64,000 nt of DNA from JAABPW01 sp037132275. Lineage in GTDB: Bacteria; Verrucomicrobiota; Kiritimatiellia; CAIKKV01; CAITUY01. The position numbers were made by a program, and so were the translations under genes. The DNA is taken from the NCBI GenBank assembly GCA_037132275.1, contig JBAXPK010000001.1, forward strand, positions 24,746 to 88,745. Reading direction: 5' to 3'. Below are positions 24,323 through 31,848 of this stretch, in pieces; position 1 is the first letter of the stretch; each line of letters begins with the position of its first letter. A model generated the notes under the pieces. It had not been told where the DNA came from, searched no databases, and was given only the letters and a program-made list of their open reading frames with translations.

Positions 24323-25785
24323 TTGCCATCCTTCTAGCCACACTGAGTGAAGCCCAGCCGCTGATTGACCTCCTCAAGGCCGAGAAGCGCCTTGAGCAAC
24401 CGTTCGCAACCTATGGCTTTCAAGCCGTAGGCCGCCGGCCGGGTGGACTGGTTGTGATCACAGGTATCGGCCCGAAGCAAGCCGCCTTGGCGACCGATTA
24501 CGCCATCACCGCCCGCGGCGCCAGCCGGATCCTCAATGTGGGGATCTGTGGCGCCCTGACGCATGCCGTCGATCCCGGCCATATGTGCCACATCACGGAG
24601 ATTATCGAGGGCGATGTCCTGCTGAAGAATCCAGCCACCCCATCAATTCCCCTGGCAACGGAAGCCATCTGGCGCGCCCTGCCCCCGGCACGGCTGGTAT
24701 CCGTCAGCGAGCCGGTATTCGGTGGCGAAGGCCGGGCGATCCTGGCCGCCCACGCCGATATGGTGGATATGGAAGGCTATGCGATTGTGCAAGTCTGTAT
24801 TCGGAAAGACTTGCCGTATCAATTACTGAAGGTCGTCAGTGACCGTGCGGATGATGCCGGACACGAGGAGTTGCATCTTAATCTCACCCGCGTCTCCTCC
24901 TTTCTCGCCGAGGAAGTGATAGCTGGACTGGAGCATCATCTTGCTCCGCTCCACCAAAGCCTGAGGGCGCGTCTTTCAAATTTCATCAAAATAGAGCACA
25001 CCATTTTCAGCCTTCCCCTTTTGCTGGCCGGCGCCTGGCTCGGGGCCGGGCGGCAATGGCCGGGACTGCGGCCGCTTCTACTGGTGATACTGGCGGGAGT
25101 TGGTGCGCGTTCACTGGGCATGGCCATGAACCGGATCCTGGACCGCCACATCGACCAGCTTAACCCCCGCACGGCTTCCCGCGAACTTCCCAGCGGCAAA
25201 CTCTCGCTGGGACAGGCCTGGATCGTAGCGGTAGCAGGTCTCGCGGTCTATCTCGTGGCATGCGCGGCGCTGGGTCCGTTATGCCTGCGGCTGTCCCCGA
25301 TTCCGGCTTTGGTCTTGATCACTTACTCAATGCTCAAGCGCTTTAGCAGCCTCTGCCACTACGGAATTGGAGTCTGCCTGGCACTGGGTCCACTGGGTGC
25401 CTATGTAGCCGTGACCGGGTCCACCGCCATCGATGGGGCAACCCTGATGCTGGCCCTGTTCACCTTCTGCTGGATCAGCGGATTCGACATCATTTACGCC
25501 CTACAGGACATGACAACCGACCGCGAGATTGGCGTTCACAGTCTTCCCGCCGCACTCGGAAGTACCGGCGCCCAGGGAATGGCCGCGCTCACCCACCTCA
25601 TCGCCGCCGCCGCCGCCGTGCAACTCTGGATCTTGACTGGCACCGGCCTGGCATCCGGTCTGGCGCTGGCGGTCACGCTCGTGGCATTCGGACTGGCCTA
25701 CTATCCAAAATTGCCGCTTCATGATAGATTCTTTCCGGTATCCGCCATTGCCGGAATCGCCGGCGCGCTGATTGCCATGCTATAG
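24319..25785 (+). CDS. mqnB-mqnP: Fusion: futalosine hydrolase (MqnB) + UbiA-type prenyltransferase (MqnP)
   Basis: Residues 1-205 are a nucleoside-phosphorylase/hydrolase domain: NVGICGALTHAV (~73-84), and DMEGYA at 150-155 where this superfamily positions its ribose-binding Glu. It should release hypoxanthine or adenine from futalosine or aminofutalosine. Residues about 215-488 are a polytopic UbiA prenyltransferase beginning NFIKIEHTIFSLPLLLAG. They carry the two Asp-rich motifs NRILDRHID (271-279) and ALQDMTTDREIG (394-405) that bind Mg-diphosphate. That half should prenylate 1,4-dihydroxy-6-naphthoate. No stop or frameshift separates them. The hydrolase therefore sits tethered to the membrane. 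The order of reactions (hydrolysis early, prenylation late) means the two sites do not act consecutively. Confidence 0.9.
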   Translation: MIAILLATLSEAQPLIDLLKAEKRLEQPFATYGFQAVGRRPGGLVVITGIGPKQAALATDYAITARGASRILNVGICGALTHAVDPGHMCHITEIIEGDVLLKNPATPSIPLATEAIWRALPPARLVSVSEPVFGGEGRAILAAHADMVDMEGYAIVQVCIRKDLPYQLLKVVSDRADDAGHEELHLNLTRVSSFLAEEVIAGLEHHLAPLHQSLRARLSNFIKIEHTIFSLPLLLAGAWLGAGRQWPGLRPLLLVILAGVGARSLGMAMNRILDRHIDQLNPRTASRELPSGKLSLGQAWIVAVAGLAVYLVACAALGPLCLRLSPIPALVLITYSMLKRFSSLCHYGIGVCLALGPLGAYVAVTGSTAIDGATLMLALFTFCWISGFDIIYALQDMTTDREIGVHSLPAALGSTGAQGMAALTHLIAAAAAVQLWILTGTGLASGLALAVTLVAFGLAYYPKLPLHDRFFPVSAIAGIAGALIAML

Positions 25786-25788
25786 ACA

Positions 25789-25816
25789 GTGAAACGTTAA
25801 GCGTGAGACGTGAAGA
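25789..25816. repeat. Short degenerate repeat before ubiX
   Basis: The 40-bp gap after mqnB-mqnP is largely GTGAAACGTTAAGCGTGAG followed by ACGTGAAGAG, three degenerate copies of a (C)GTGA unit. It resembles 6261-6285 read on the minus strand. Confidence 0.4.
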
Positions 25817-25825
25817 GTATTGAAA

Positions 25826-26386
25826 ATGAATCTATTACTTGCTGTAAGTGGAGCGACGGGATCGTATGCTGCGGAACTTCTGATTAAGAAGTCGCCATGG
25901 CCGGTCTCGCTGGTGGCCAGCGCCTGGGGGCGAAATGTCTATGAGCGCGAATGCGGCGATTTCGCCAAACTTGCGGCCATGGCTGACCGGGTCTTTGAGG
26001 ACGCCGATCTCGCGGCCCCCGGCTCGTCGGGCTCGGTACCAACGGCTGGAATGGTTATTCTTCCCTGCTCCACCAACACACTGGCCAAGGTGGCACATGG
26101 CCTTGCGGATACCCTTATTTCCCGCGCGGCGCATTGCCACCTGAAGGAACACCGCAAGCTGGTGCTCTGCGTGCGGGAGTCGCCCTGGACACAAATTGAT
26201 CTCCAGAATGCCGCCACGGTGTCTGGCGCCGGTGGTGTGATCATGCCGCTCTCCCCCCCCTTCTACCAGGTTGCGAAGAAGGATCCCCGTGACGTCACGA
26301 TGGCCGACCTGCTTGATCTCTACGTGGATCGTGTTCTGGCCGTTTTGGGGCACCCTGCCCCTTCCAACTGGGAGACCATCCAGTGA
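25826..26386 (+). CDS. ubiX: UbiX-type flavin prenyltransferase
   Basis: UbiX joins a dimethylallyl group to FMN to make prenylated FMN, the cofactor of UbiD decarboxylases. Motifs seen are SGATGSYAAELL near the start, the VILPCSTNTLAKVAHGLAD stretch, then SRAAHCHLKEHRKLVL and PLSPPFY. The family's long second helix region is shortened, and the product is 186 residues. The next gene is a UbiD homologue overlapping by 4 bp, so this enzyme probably supplies prFMN for decarboxylating prenyl-dihydroxynaphthoate. I start at the ATG at 25826; a TTG six bases upstream is possible. Confidence 0.92.
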   Translation: MNLLLAVSGATGSYAAELLIKKSPWPVSLVASAWGRNVYERECGDFAKLAAMADRVFEDADLAAPGSSGSVPTAGMVILPCSTNTLAKVAHGLADTLISRAAHCHLKEHRKLVLCVRESPWTQIDLQNAATVSGAGGVIMPLSPPFYQVAKKDPRDVTMADLLDLYVDRVLAVLGHPAPSNWETIQ

Positions 26387-28167
26387 GTGCCATGGATCTC
26401 CGGGAGTTTATCAGCCAACTTGAGACACGCGGCGAACTTGTTCGCGTCAAAACGGAAGTCGATCCGGATCAGGATATCACCATCATCCAGCATCGGCTGT
26501 TAGCGGCACAAGGCCCTGCCGTCTTATTTGAACGCGTCAAAGGCTCCCCTTACCGGCTGGTCTCCAACCTCTACGGGACACCCGGGCGCGTTGAGCTGGC
26601 TTTTGGACGTCATCCCGGCGCCATTGGCGAGGATTTGGTCCGCCTCGCCGAACGATTCATGCCGCCAACCCTATCGGCAGTGTGGGCTGAACGGCACAAA
26701 CTCTGGAAAGTTGCCCAAGCCCGGATGAGAACCGTGCGACGCGGCCCCATCCTCGAGCAATGCTTCAGTCCGGCCCGCCTGGATCTATTGCCATGCCTGA
26801 CTTGCTGGCCACTGGATGGCGGCCCGTTTTTTACCCTGCCGCTGGTTCACACCGTCGACCCTGTTACCGGAGCTGGAAATCTCGGCATATATCGCCTGCA
26901 ACGCTACGATGCCACCAGCACGGGCATGCACTGGCAGATTGAAAAAGGCGGAGGCTTTCATTTCAAGATTGCCGCCGAGCGTGGTGAATCGCTGCCGATC
27001 AGCGTTATTCTGGGTGGGCCGCCGGCGCTCACCCTCGCCGCCATCACCCCGCTTCCCGAGGGCATTGATGAACGTTTGCTGGCCGCCTTGCTGATGGGCC
27101 ACCCGCTGGATGTCATCAAACGCTCCGGCACCGGCCACCGCATTCCCGCCGCCGCCGAATTCGTGCTTGAAGGCCGCGTGACGCCCGGCGATGAGCGGCA
27201 GGAAGGCCCCTTTGGCGACCATCTGGGGCACTATTCCCATAGCGCGCCATTTCCGGTATTCCGTGTGGACCGCATGTTAGCCCGAAAAGATGCCATCTAT
27301 CCCGCCACCGTGGTCGGTAAGCCGCCCCAGGAAGATTACTATATCGGGGAAGCGCTTCAGGAAATGACTCTCCCCTTGCTCAAACTCATCCGCCCGGCCA
27401 TCAGCGACCTGTGGGCTTATCCGGAAACGGGTTTCCATCCCCTGGCGATTGCGGCGGTCAAGGAACGCTACGAACAGGAAGCTCTCAAGCACGCCTTGGG
27501 CCTCATGGGTGAGGGACAACTCTCCCTCACCAAAATCATGATCATGGTGGATCATGACGTCAATGTCCGGGACTTCAAACAGGTCAGCCGTGCCTTGTGG
27601 GAGACGCTCGACGCCAACGATGGGATCCATTTGCTGGCTCCCACCGCACAGGATACCCTGGATTTTACCGGGCCTTCAATGAACACAGGGAGCAAATTGA
27701 TTCTATTGGGAACCCGCGGCAATCGCCCGCCGCTCCGCATACAGCCTCCACCAGCCCCGCCTGCCCCCTCTTCAGTTCATCCTCAAATCATGGCCATGAT
27801 CGATGTCGGCGAAGCCTTTCTGGTCGCCCAGGTTCCGCCTGAGGCCAACACGATGTCCATCCGCGAGGCACTGGACGCACACCCTGCGACACGGCAATAT
27901 CTTTTCCACGTCCTCGTTTCGCCGGATGTTCCGCTGAATGATTTACGAATGATTTTATGGGGTTGGTTTACGCGATTCGATCCCCTGCTCGATCTCCACC
28001 CCGCACAACGCGAAATTGTCGGAAACAGACTGGTACTTCAATTCCCGATCACCATCGACGCGACCTGGAAACGCGGCTATCGTCAGCCGGTGGCATTTGA
28101 TCCGGCCCACGAACGCCGGGTAAATGAGAACTGGGCCCTTTACGGCCTTCCGGAGTGCACGCGATGA
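26383..28167 (+). CDS. ubiD: UbiD-family decarboxylase of the futalosine menaquinone pathway
   Basis: UbiD-family enzymes remove aromatic carboxylates using prenylated FMN. The 594-residue protein has the family N-terminus (DLREFISQLETRGELVRV), the cofactor and metal region HTVDPVTGAGNLGIYRLQRYD, EGRVTPGDERQEGPFGDHLGHY with the catalytic Arg/Glu region, and VMIMVDHDVNVRDF-like later strands. Between ubiX and menG-mqnA, the expected substrate is prenylated 1,4-dihydroxy-6-naphthoate. The start is GTG overlapping ubiX, and its stop overlaps the next ATG (ATGA). The substrate is inferred from context. Confidence 0.92.
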   Translation: MSAMDLREFISQLETRGELVRVKTEVDPDQDITIIQHRLLAAQGPAVLFERVKGSPYRLVSNLYGTPGRVELAFGRHPGAIGEDLVRLAERFMPPTLSAVWAERHKLWKVAQARMRTVRRGPILEQCFSPARLDLLPCLTCWPLDGGPFFTLPLVHTVDPVTGAGNLGIYRLQRYDATSTGMHWQIEKGGGFHFKIAAERGESLPISVILGGPPALTLAAITPLPEGIDERLLAALLMGHPLDVIKRSGTGHRIPAAAEFVLEGRVTPGDERQEGPFGDHLGHYSHSAPFPVFRVDRMLARKDAIYPATVVGKPPQEDYYIGEALQEMTLPLLKLIRPAISDLWAYPETGFHPLAIAAVKERYEQEALKHALGLMGEGQLSLTKIMIMVDHDVNVRDFKQVSRALWETLDANDGIHLLAPTAQDTLDFTGPSMNTGSKLILLGTRGNRPPLRIQPPPAPPAPSSVHPQIMAMIDVGEAFLVAQVPPEANTMSIREALDAHPATRQYLFHVLVSPDVPLNDLRMILWGWFTRFDPLLDLHPAQREIVGNRLVLQFPITIDATWKRGYRQPVAFDPAHERRVNENWALYGLPECTR

Positions 28168-29606
28168 GCAGACCGGCTCGCGACGCCCTCATCCCCTCGC
28201 AGGAAAATCGACTCATGTTCGACCGCATTGCGCGGCGTTATGACCTGTTGAACTCCCTGATGTCATTGGGCCTGCACCGCATCTGGCGGCGTAGGGCCGT
28301 CCAAATGCTTTGCACAACCGGCGGCCATGATGTCCTCGATATCGGATGCGGTACCGGCGACATTGCCATTGCCGTGCTACGAAAAGATCCGGCGGCCCGT
28401 CTTACCGGCATTGATCTATCTACCCCCATGATTGAGCTAGCGGAGCGAAAAACCCGCGCGGCGGGCCTGCAACTCCGGGCCGCCTATCAGACAGGTGATG
28501 CCACTGCCCTGGCGTTTGGCAACGGCTCTTTTGATGGCATCGTAAGCGCCTTCTGCCTGAGAAATATCGACGACCGCGCGAAGGCCTTTTGCGAGATGCG
28601 GCGTGTCCTCCGTCCCGGTGGCACCCTAGTCATCCTGGAGTTAACCAAACCTGCCTCCCCCGTGACACGTCTGGTTCACCGAGTTCATACCCGGCGGATA
28701 ATCCCATTGCTGGGATCGCTCCTGTCTCAAGGCAGCGCCTACCGTTATCTGGCCGACTCCATCGAACATTTCCCGCCACCCGACACAATCGTCTCCGAGC
28801 TGACCGATGCCGGGTTTACCCACGCCACCCACATTCCACTGACCGGCGGCTTCGTCACCTTATTCACCGCCCAAGCACCTCGCCCCTACTCCTTTGCCGC
28901 ACCCGCCTTTGCCAACTCAGCGCCACTGGCTCAATTCATACCCGTGGTAAGCCCTGGCTCCCGTGTCGTTCTTAATATCCCGGCACACTTAGTGGAACCG
29001 CTTTTAAACGGGACAATGGATGCCGCGTTAATTCCGGTTGCGGCCCTATTCACCAACCCGACACTGACGCCGCTGGGAGATATTGGCATCTGTGCCGGCA
29101 ACAGAGTCCGCAGTGTATTACTCCGATGCAACCGACCACTTGTCCAAGTTAACACAGTATGCCTCGACCCTGCCTCACGGACGTCTAACGCCCTGGCGCT
29201 TATTCTCCTGCACCAATACTGGAAACGTTCCGTAAAGATTGTTACCGACCCGACCAACGCCGATGCCTGTGTCGTCATCGGTGACCGGGCCCTCTGCGAA
29301 GCCCCGGGTTCCGGCGGGGATTACGATCTGGCGGAGGCTTGGAATCAAATGACCGGCTTGCCCTTTGTGTTTGCCGTGTGGGCAGTACGTCGCAACCACC
29401 CCGATCCAGAGGGGTTAACAAAAGTGATCCACGCCGCCAAGCGGGCCGGCGTCGCCGCTATTCCCGAAATCGCACGTCAGCAGGCCATCAAATTGGGGCT
29501 CAGCCAGACTGTAGCCCTGGACTATTTCACCGAGTGCATCACCTACGACATTGGCCCGAAGGAACGCCAGGCTATGGCGTTGTTCGAGAAATTTCTTGAG
29601 CCTTGA
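28164..29606 (+). CDS. menG-mqnA: Fusion: demethylmenaquinone methyltransferase (MenG/UbiE) + chorismate dehydratase (MqnA)
   Basis: Residues about 10-236 are a UbiE/MenG methyltransferase: MFDRIARRYDLLNSLMSLGLHRIWRR, SAM motif DIGCGTGD (59-66), and FCLRNIDDRAKAFCEM. It should methylate demethylmenaquinone, the last step. Residues about 243-480 match MqnA, the periplasmic-binding-like enzyme that dehydrates chorismate to 3-enolpyruvyl-benzoate in the first step: a MDAALIPVAALF segment, VVIGDRALCE, the YDLAEAWNQMTGLPFVFAVW stretch, and a C-terminal YFTECITYDIGPKERQAM. No stop lies between them, and the linker is only a few residues. The ATG overlaps the ubiD stop by 4 bp. One polypeptide thus carries the first and last committed activities of the pathway. 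Confidence 0.9.
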   Translation: MSRPARDALIPSQENRLMFDRIARRYDLLNSLMSLGLHRIWRRRAVQMLCTTGGHDVLDIGCGTGDIAIAVLRKDPAARLTGIDLSTPMIELAERKTRAAGLQLRAAYQTGDATALAFGNGSFDGIVSAFCLRNIDDRAKAFCEMRRVLRPGGTLVILELTKPASPVTRLVHRVHTRRIIPLLGSLLSQGSAYRYLADSIEHFPPPDTIVSELTDAGFTHATHIPLTGGFVTLFTAQAPRPYSFAAPAFANSAPLAQFIPVVSPGSRVVLNIPAHLVEPLLNGTMDAALIPVAALFTNPTLTPLGDIGICAGNRVRSVLLRCNRPLVQVNTVCLDPASRTSNALALILLHQYWKRSVKIVTDPTNADACVVIGDRALCEAPGSGGDYDLAEAWNQMTGLPFVFAVWAVRRNHPDPEGLTKVIHAAKRAGVAAIPEIARQQAIKLGLSQTVALDYFTECITYDIGPKERQAMALFEKFLEP

Positions 29607-29653
29607 AATAGCTTAGTGTATAGCTATAGCTAAATTAATGGCGACACAGAAAG

Positions 29654-29686
29654 AGATCCAACGGATCGGTCGGATCCGACGGATCG
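29654..29686. repeat. Tandem CGGATC(C/G)GA repeat
   Basis: About four degenerate ACGGATC/TCGGATC units lie in the gap after menG-mqnA. The same unit recurs inside scpB at 44110-44137. Just upstream is a palindromic TAGCTATAGCTA. Confidence 0.55.
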
Positions 29687-29696
29687 AATAAAAGAC

Positions 29697-29816
29697 TGCC
29701 CCCTGTGCGGGAAACCCATGGCCCTCAGAATCGCCCGTCAGGGCAAGAACTCCGGTTCCCAGTTCTGGGGTTGCACGGATTACCCGACCTGCAAGGGCAC
29801 GCGCCCAGCGGATTAG
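29697..29816 (+). pseudogene. Topoisomerase-type C4 zinc-ribbon fragment without a visible start
   Basis: The frame reads CPLCGKPMALRIARQGKNSG, then FWGCTDYPTCKGTRP and stop: a single zf-C4_Topoisom ribbon with four cysteines (CPLC and C-x5-C). The same ribbon is found at the C-terminus of topoisomerase I and in assorted DNA-binding proteins. Upstream the frame runs through the CGGATC repeat to a TAA without any ATG, GTG or TTG. The nearby ATG at 29639 is in another frame that stops before the cysteines. It may be a remnant, a frameshifted gene, or use an ATT start. Its stop codon overlaps that of convergent larC. Confidence 0.5.
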
Positions 29817-31012
29817 TCCAACTGCTTCCGACTTTCGGTTTGCGCGCTCTCATAGACAACCCGCACGGGAACATTGTGAAGGATCGCCGCCTTCACACAA
29901 TCCTCGTATTCAGGTGAGGCCGTGACCGGCGTCCCGTGCCAGCGCCCTATCTTGGCCCGGATGAGTCCGTAATCGGTCACCACGTCCAGGGTTTCGCGCT
30001 CCAGCATCGTACGGCGGGTCAGGTGCTCTCGGACGCCAAACGTGGTGCTCTCGGTAAAAATCAAGTCCAGCATCACCGGTTTGAGATCAGGAGCGCAGAG
30101 AACTGTGAGCAGTGTGCCAAGCCTCTGTTTCTTCATCTGGATGGCAGTAGTGAAGGCATCGTAGGCCCCGGCAACCAGCAGTTTTTGGACAAGAGCCCCG
30201 ACCAGTTCCGGCGTGGTGTCGTCAATGTTGGTTTCCAGTACAAGGCAAATGTCGGGGTCTTCAACCTTTGGGGATGGGGCTTCAAGCAGGGTGGCGCGAA
30301 GCAGGTTGGGACGGTGATTGAGCGTCCGTCGCCCGAACCCGTGCCCAACCGCCTTGATCACCCATCCGTCGGGCCAGGAGTTGAGAGACTTCCAGGTGGT
30401 CAGCAGTGCCGCCCCGGTCGGGGTCACAAGTTCAAAGGGTTCATCGGCATGGCATACCGGAAACCCCTTGAGAAGTTCCACCGTCCCCGGGGCAGGATTC
30501 GGAAGTGTTCCGTGGGCGCATTCAATCGTGCCATGCCCTTGCGGAAGTGGTGAAAAACCGACCCGGTCAATATGCAGAAGGTGAAGAGCCTGGCAGGCCC
30601 CGACAATATCAAGAATCGCATCCAGCGCGCCAACCTCATGAAAATGAATATCCTCCACCGTTTTGCCGTGCACCTTCGCTTCAGCCTCAGCCAGGCGCTC
30701 GAATACCCTGATGCTCTGGCGCTTCACTCTCTCTGGAACCGCACATTGTCCGATACGCTCGCGAATTTCGAAAAGGCGGCGGTGGGATGCGTGACCGTGA
30801 TGATGATTAGCCTCGTGAGCATGAACGTTAACACGAGTCCCCTGCATCCCATGTTCCGTATGCTGGACGGCCTCAATGGAGAGATGGAATTCCCCGAGAG
30901 AGGCAAGGATCTCATTCAGGTCGGCGGGGCGGACGCCCAGATCCACAAGGCAGGCGAGTATCATGTCCCCGCTCGCGCCCCCCACGCTATCGAACCATAA
31001 TACGCGTTTCAC
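29813..31012 (-). CDS. larC: Nickel-pincer cofactor biosynthesis protein LarC
   Basis: LarC inserts nickel (CTP-dependent cyclometalation in the characterised enzyme) in making the nickel-pincer nucleotide of lactate racemase. The 399-residue product begins LWFDSVGGASGDMILACLVDLG and has FHEVGALDAILDIVGACQAL, a LETNIDDTTPELVGALVQKLL segment and KKQRLGTLLTVLC, all typical. A histidine-rich stretch lies at 51-78, suggesting metal handling. Unlike the split larC1/larC2 frames of some lactobacilli, this is a single uninterrupted frame. The start is GTG with AGGGTGAAAT upstream, 10 bp after larB. No larA or larE is in the window. Confidence 0.93.
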   Translation of the reverse strand: MKRVLWFDSVGGASGDMILACLVDLGVRPADLNEILASLGEFHLSIEAVQHTEHGMQGTRVNVHAHEANHHHGHASHRRLFEIRERIGQCAVPERVKRQSIRVFERLAEAEAKVHGKTVEDIHFHEVGALDAILDIVGACQALHLLHIDRVGFSPLPQGHGTIECAHGTLPNPAPGTVELLKGFPVCHADEPFELVTPTGAALLTTWKSLNSWPDGWVIKAVGHGFGRRTLNHRPNLLRATLLEAPSPKVEDPDICLVLETNIDDTTPELVGALVQKLLVAGAYDAFTTAIQMKKQRLGTLLTVLCAPDLKPVMLDLIFTESTTFGVREHLTRRTMLERETLDVVTDYGLIRAKIGRWHGTPVTASPEYEDCVKAAILHNVPVRVVYESAQTESRKQLD

Positions 31013-31022
31013 ATTTCACCCT

Positions 31023-31775
31023 TCATGACTTACGCTTCGCCCCCCGGTTGATCATGGCGGCCGCCACACCGGCGCCGAAACCGTTGTCAATGTTAACCAC
31101 AGTAATACCCGGCACACAACTGTTCAACATGGCCAGGAGCGCGGTGATCCCGCCCAGACTGGTTCCGTACCCAATGCTGGTGGGTACGGCAATAATGGGG
31201 CAGTCGGTAAGCCCACCCACCACCGAAGGCAGGGCACCTTCCATACCTGCCGCCACAATCAGCACCCGCGCCTTCTTGAGGGTGGGGAGATGATGGAGCA
31301 GCCGGTGTAAGCCGGCAACACCGACGTCATAGACCCGCTCCACTCTGGCCCCCATGGCCTCGGCAACGAGCGCCGCCTCCTCCGCCACGGGGATATCGGT
31401 GGTCCCGGCGGACAGCACGGCGACACACCCGACCGGCCGGGCCCGACGCCCAATCTCCAGCGTGATCACCCGGGCGGCCTCGTGATACCGGCTTTCAGGA
31501 AATGCCTTCTTTACCGCATCGGCCTGTTCTCGCGAGGCGCGCGTGGCTAACACGTTCTGCCCAGCCTCGTGTAGCGCCCCGACAATACTGGTGACCTGGC
31601 TGGATGTTTTCCCCTGACAGAAGATGACTTCGGGAAACCCCCTGCGGCGTAGCCGGTCGGTGTCGATACGGGCGAAGCCAAGATTTTTTTCGCGTGTGGC
31701 CTCAATCTGACGGAGCGCCTCGTCAGGCGCCAAGTTCCCTTCCGCGACGGCATTAAGCATTGTACGTAAACTCAT
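31023..31775 (-). CDS. larB: Nickel-pincer cofactor biosynthesis protein LarB
   Basis: LarB carboxylates nicotinic acid adenine dinucleotide and hydrolyses it, the first step toward the nickel-pincer cofactor. The C-terminal half is an AIR-carboxylase-like domain: SAGTTDIPVAEEA, AAGMEGALPSVVGGL, VPTSIGYGTSLGGITALLAML. The family N-terminus is MSLRTMLNAVAEGNLAPDEA, so I place the start at 31775 (250 residues) rather than at the longer frame, which would run into mqnE-mqnC. It is divergent from mqnE-mqnC with 73 bp between starts. Confidence 0.92.
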   Translation of the reverse strand: MSLRTMLNAVAEGNLAPDEALRQIEATREKNLGFARIDTDRLRRRGFPEVIFCQGKTSSQVTSIVGALHEAGQNVLATRASREQADAVKKAFPESRYHEAARVITLEIGRRARPVGCVAVLSAGTTDIPVAEEAALVAEAMGARVERVYDVGVAGLHRLLHHLPTLKKARVLIVAAGMEGALPSVVGGLTDCPIIAVPTSIGYGTSLGGITALLAMLNSCVPGITVVNIDNGFGAGVAAAMINRGAKRKS

Positions 31776-31848
31776 TTGAGGATGATGAAAGAGACGGGGA
31801 ACGGAATCAAGGGTGAAGTTTGCAGGATGTTGTGATAGTCTGCGACAC

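Noticed and set aside
25826..29606. UbiX, UbiD and UbiE as a ubiquinone pathway
   Set aside because: They are interleaved with MqnA, MqnB, MqnD and the radical SAM MqnE/MqnC, so menaquinone by the futalosine route is the better reading.
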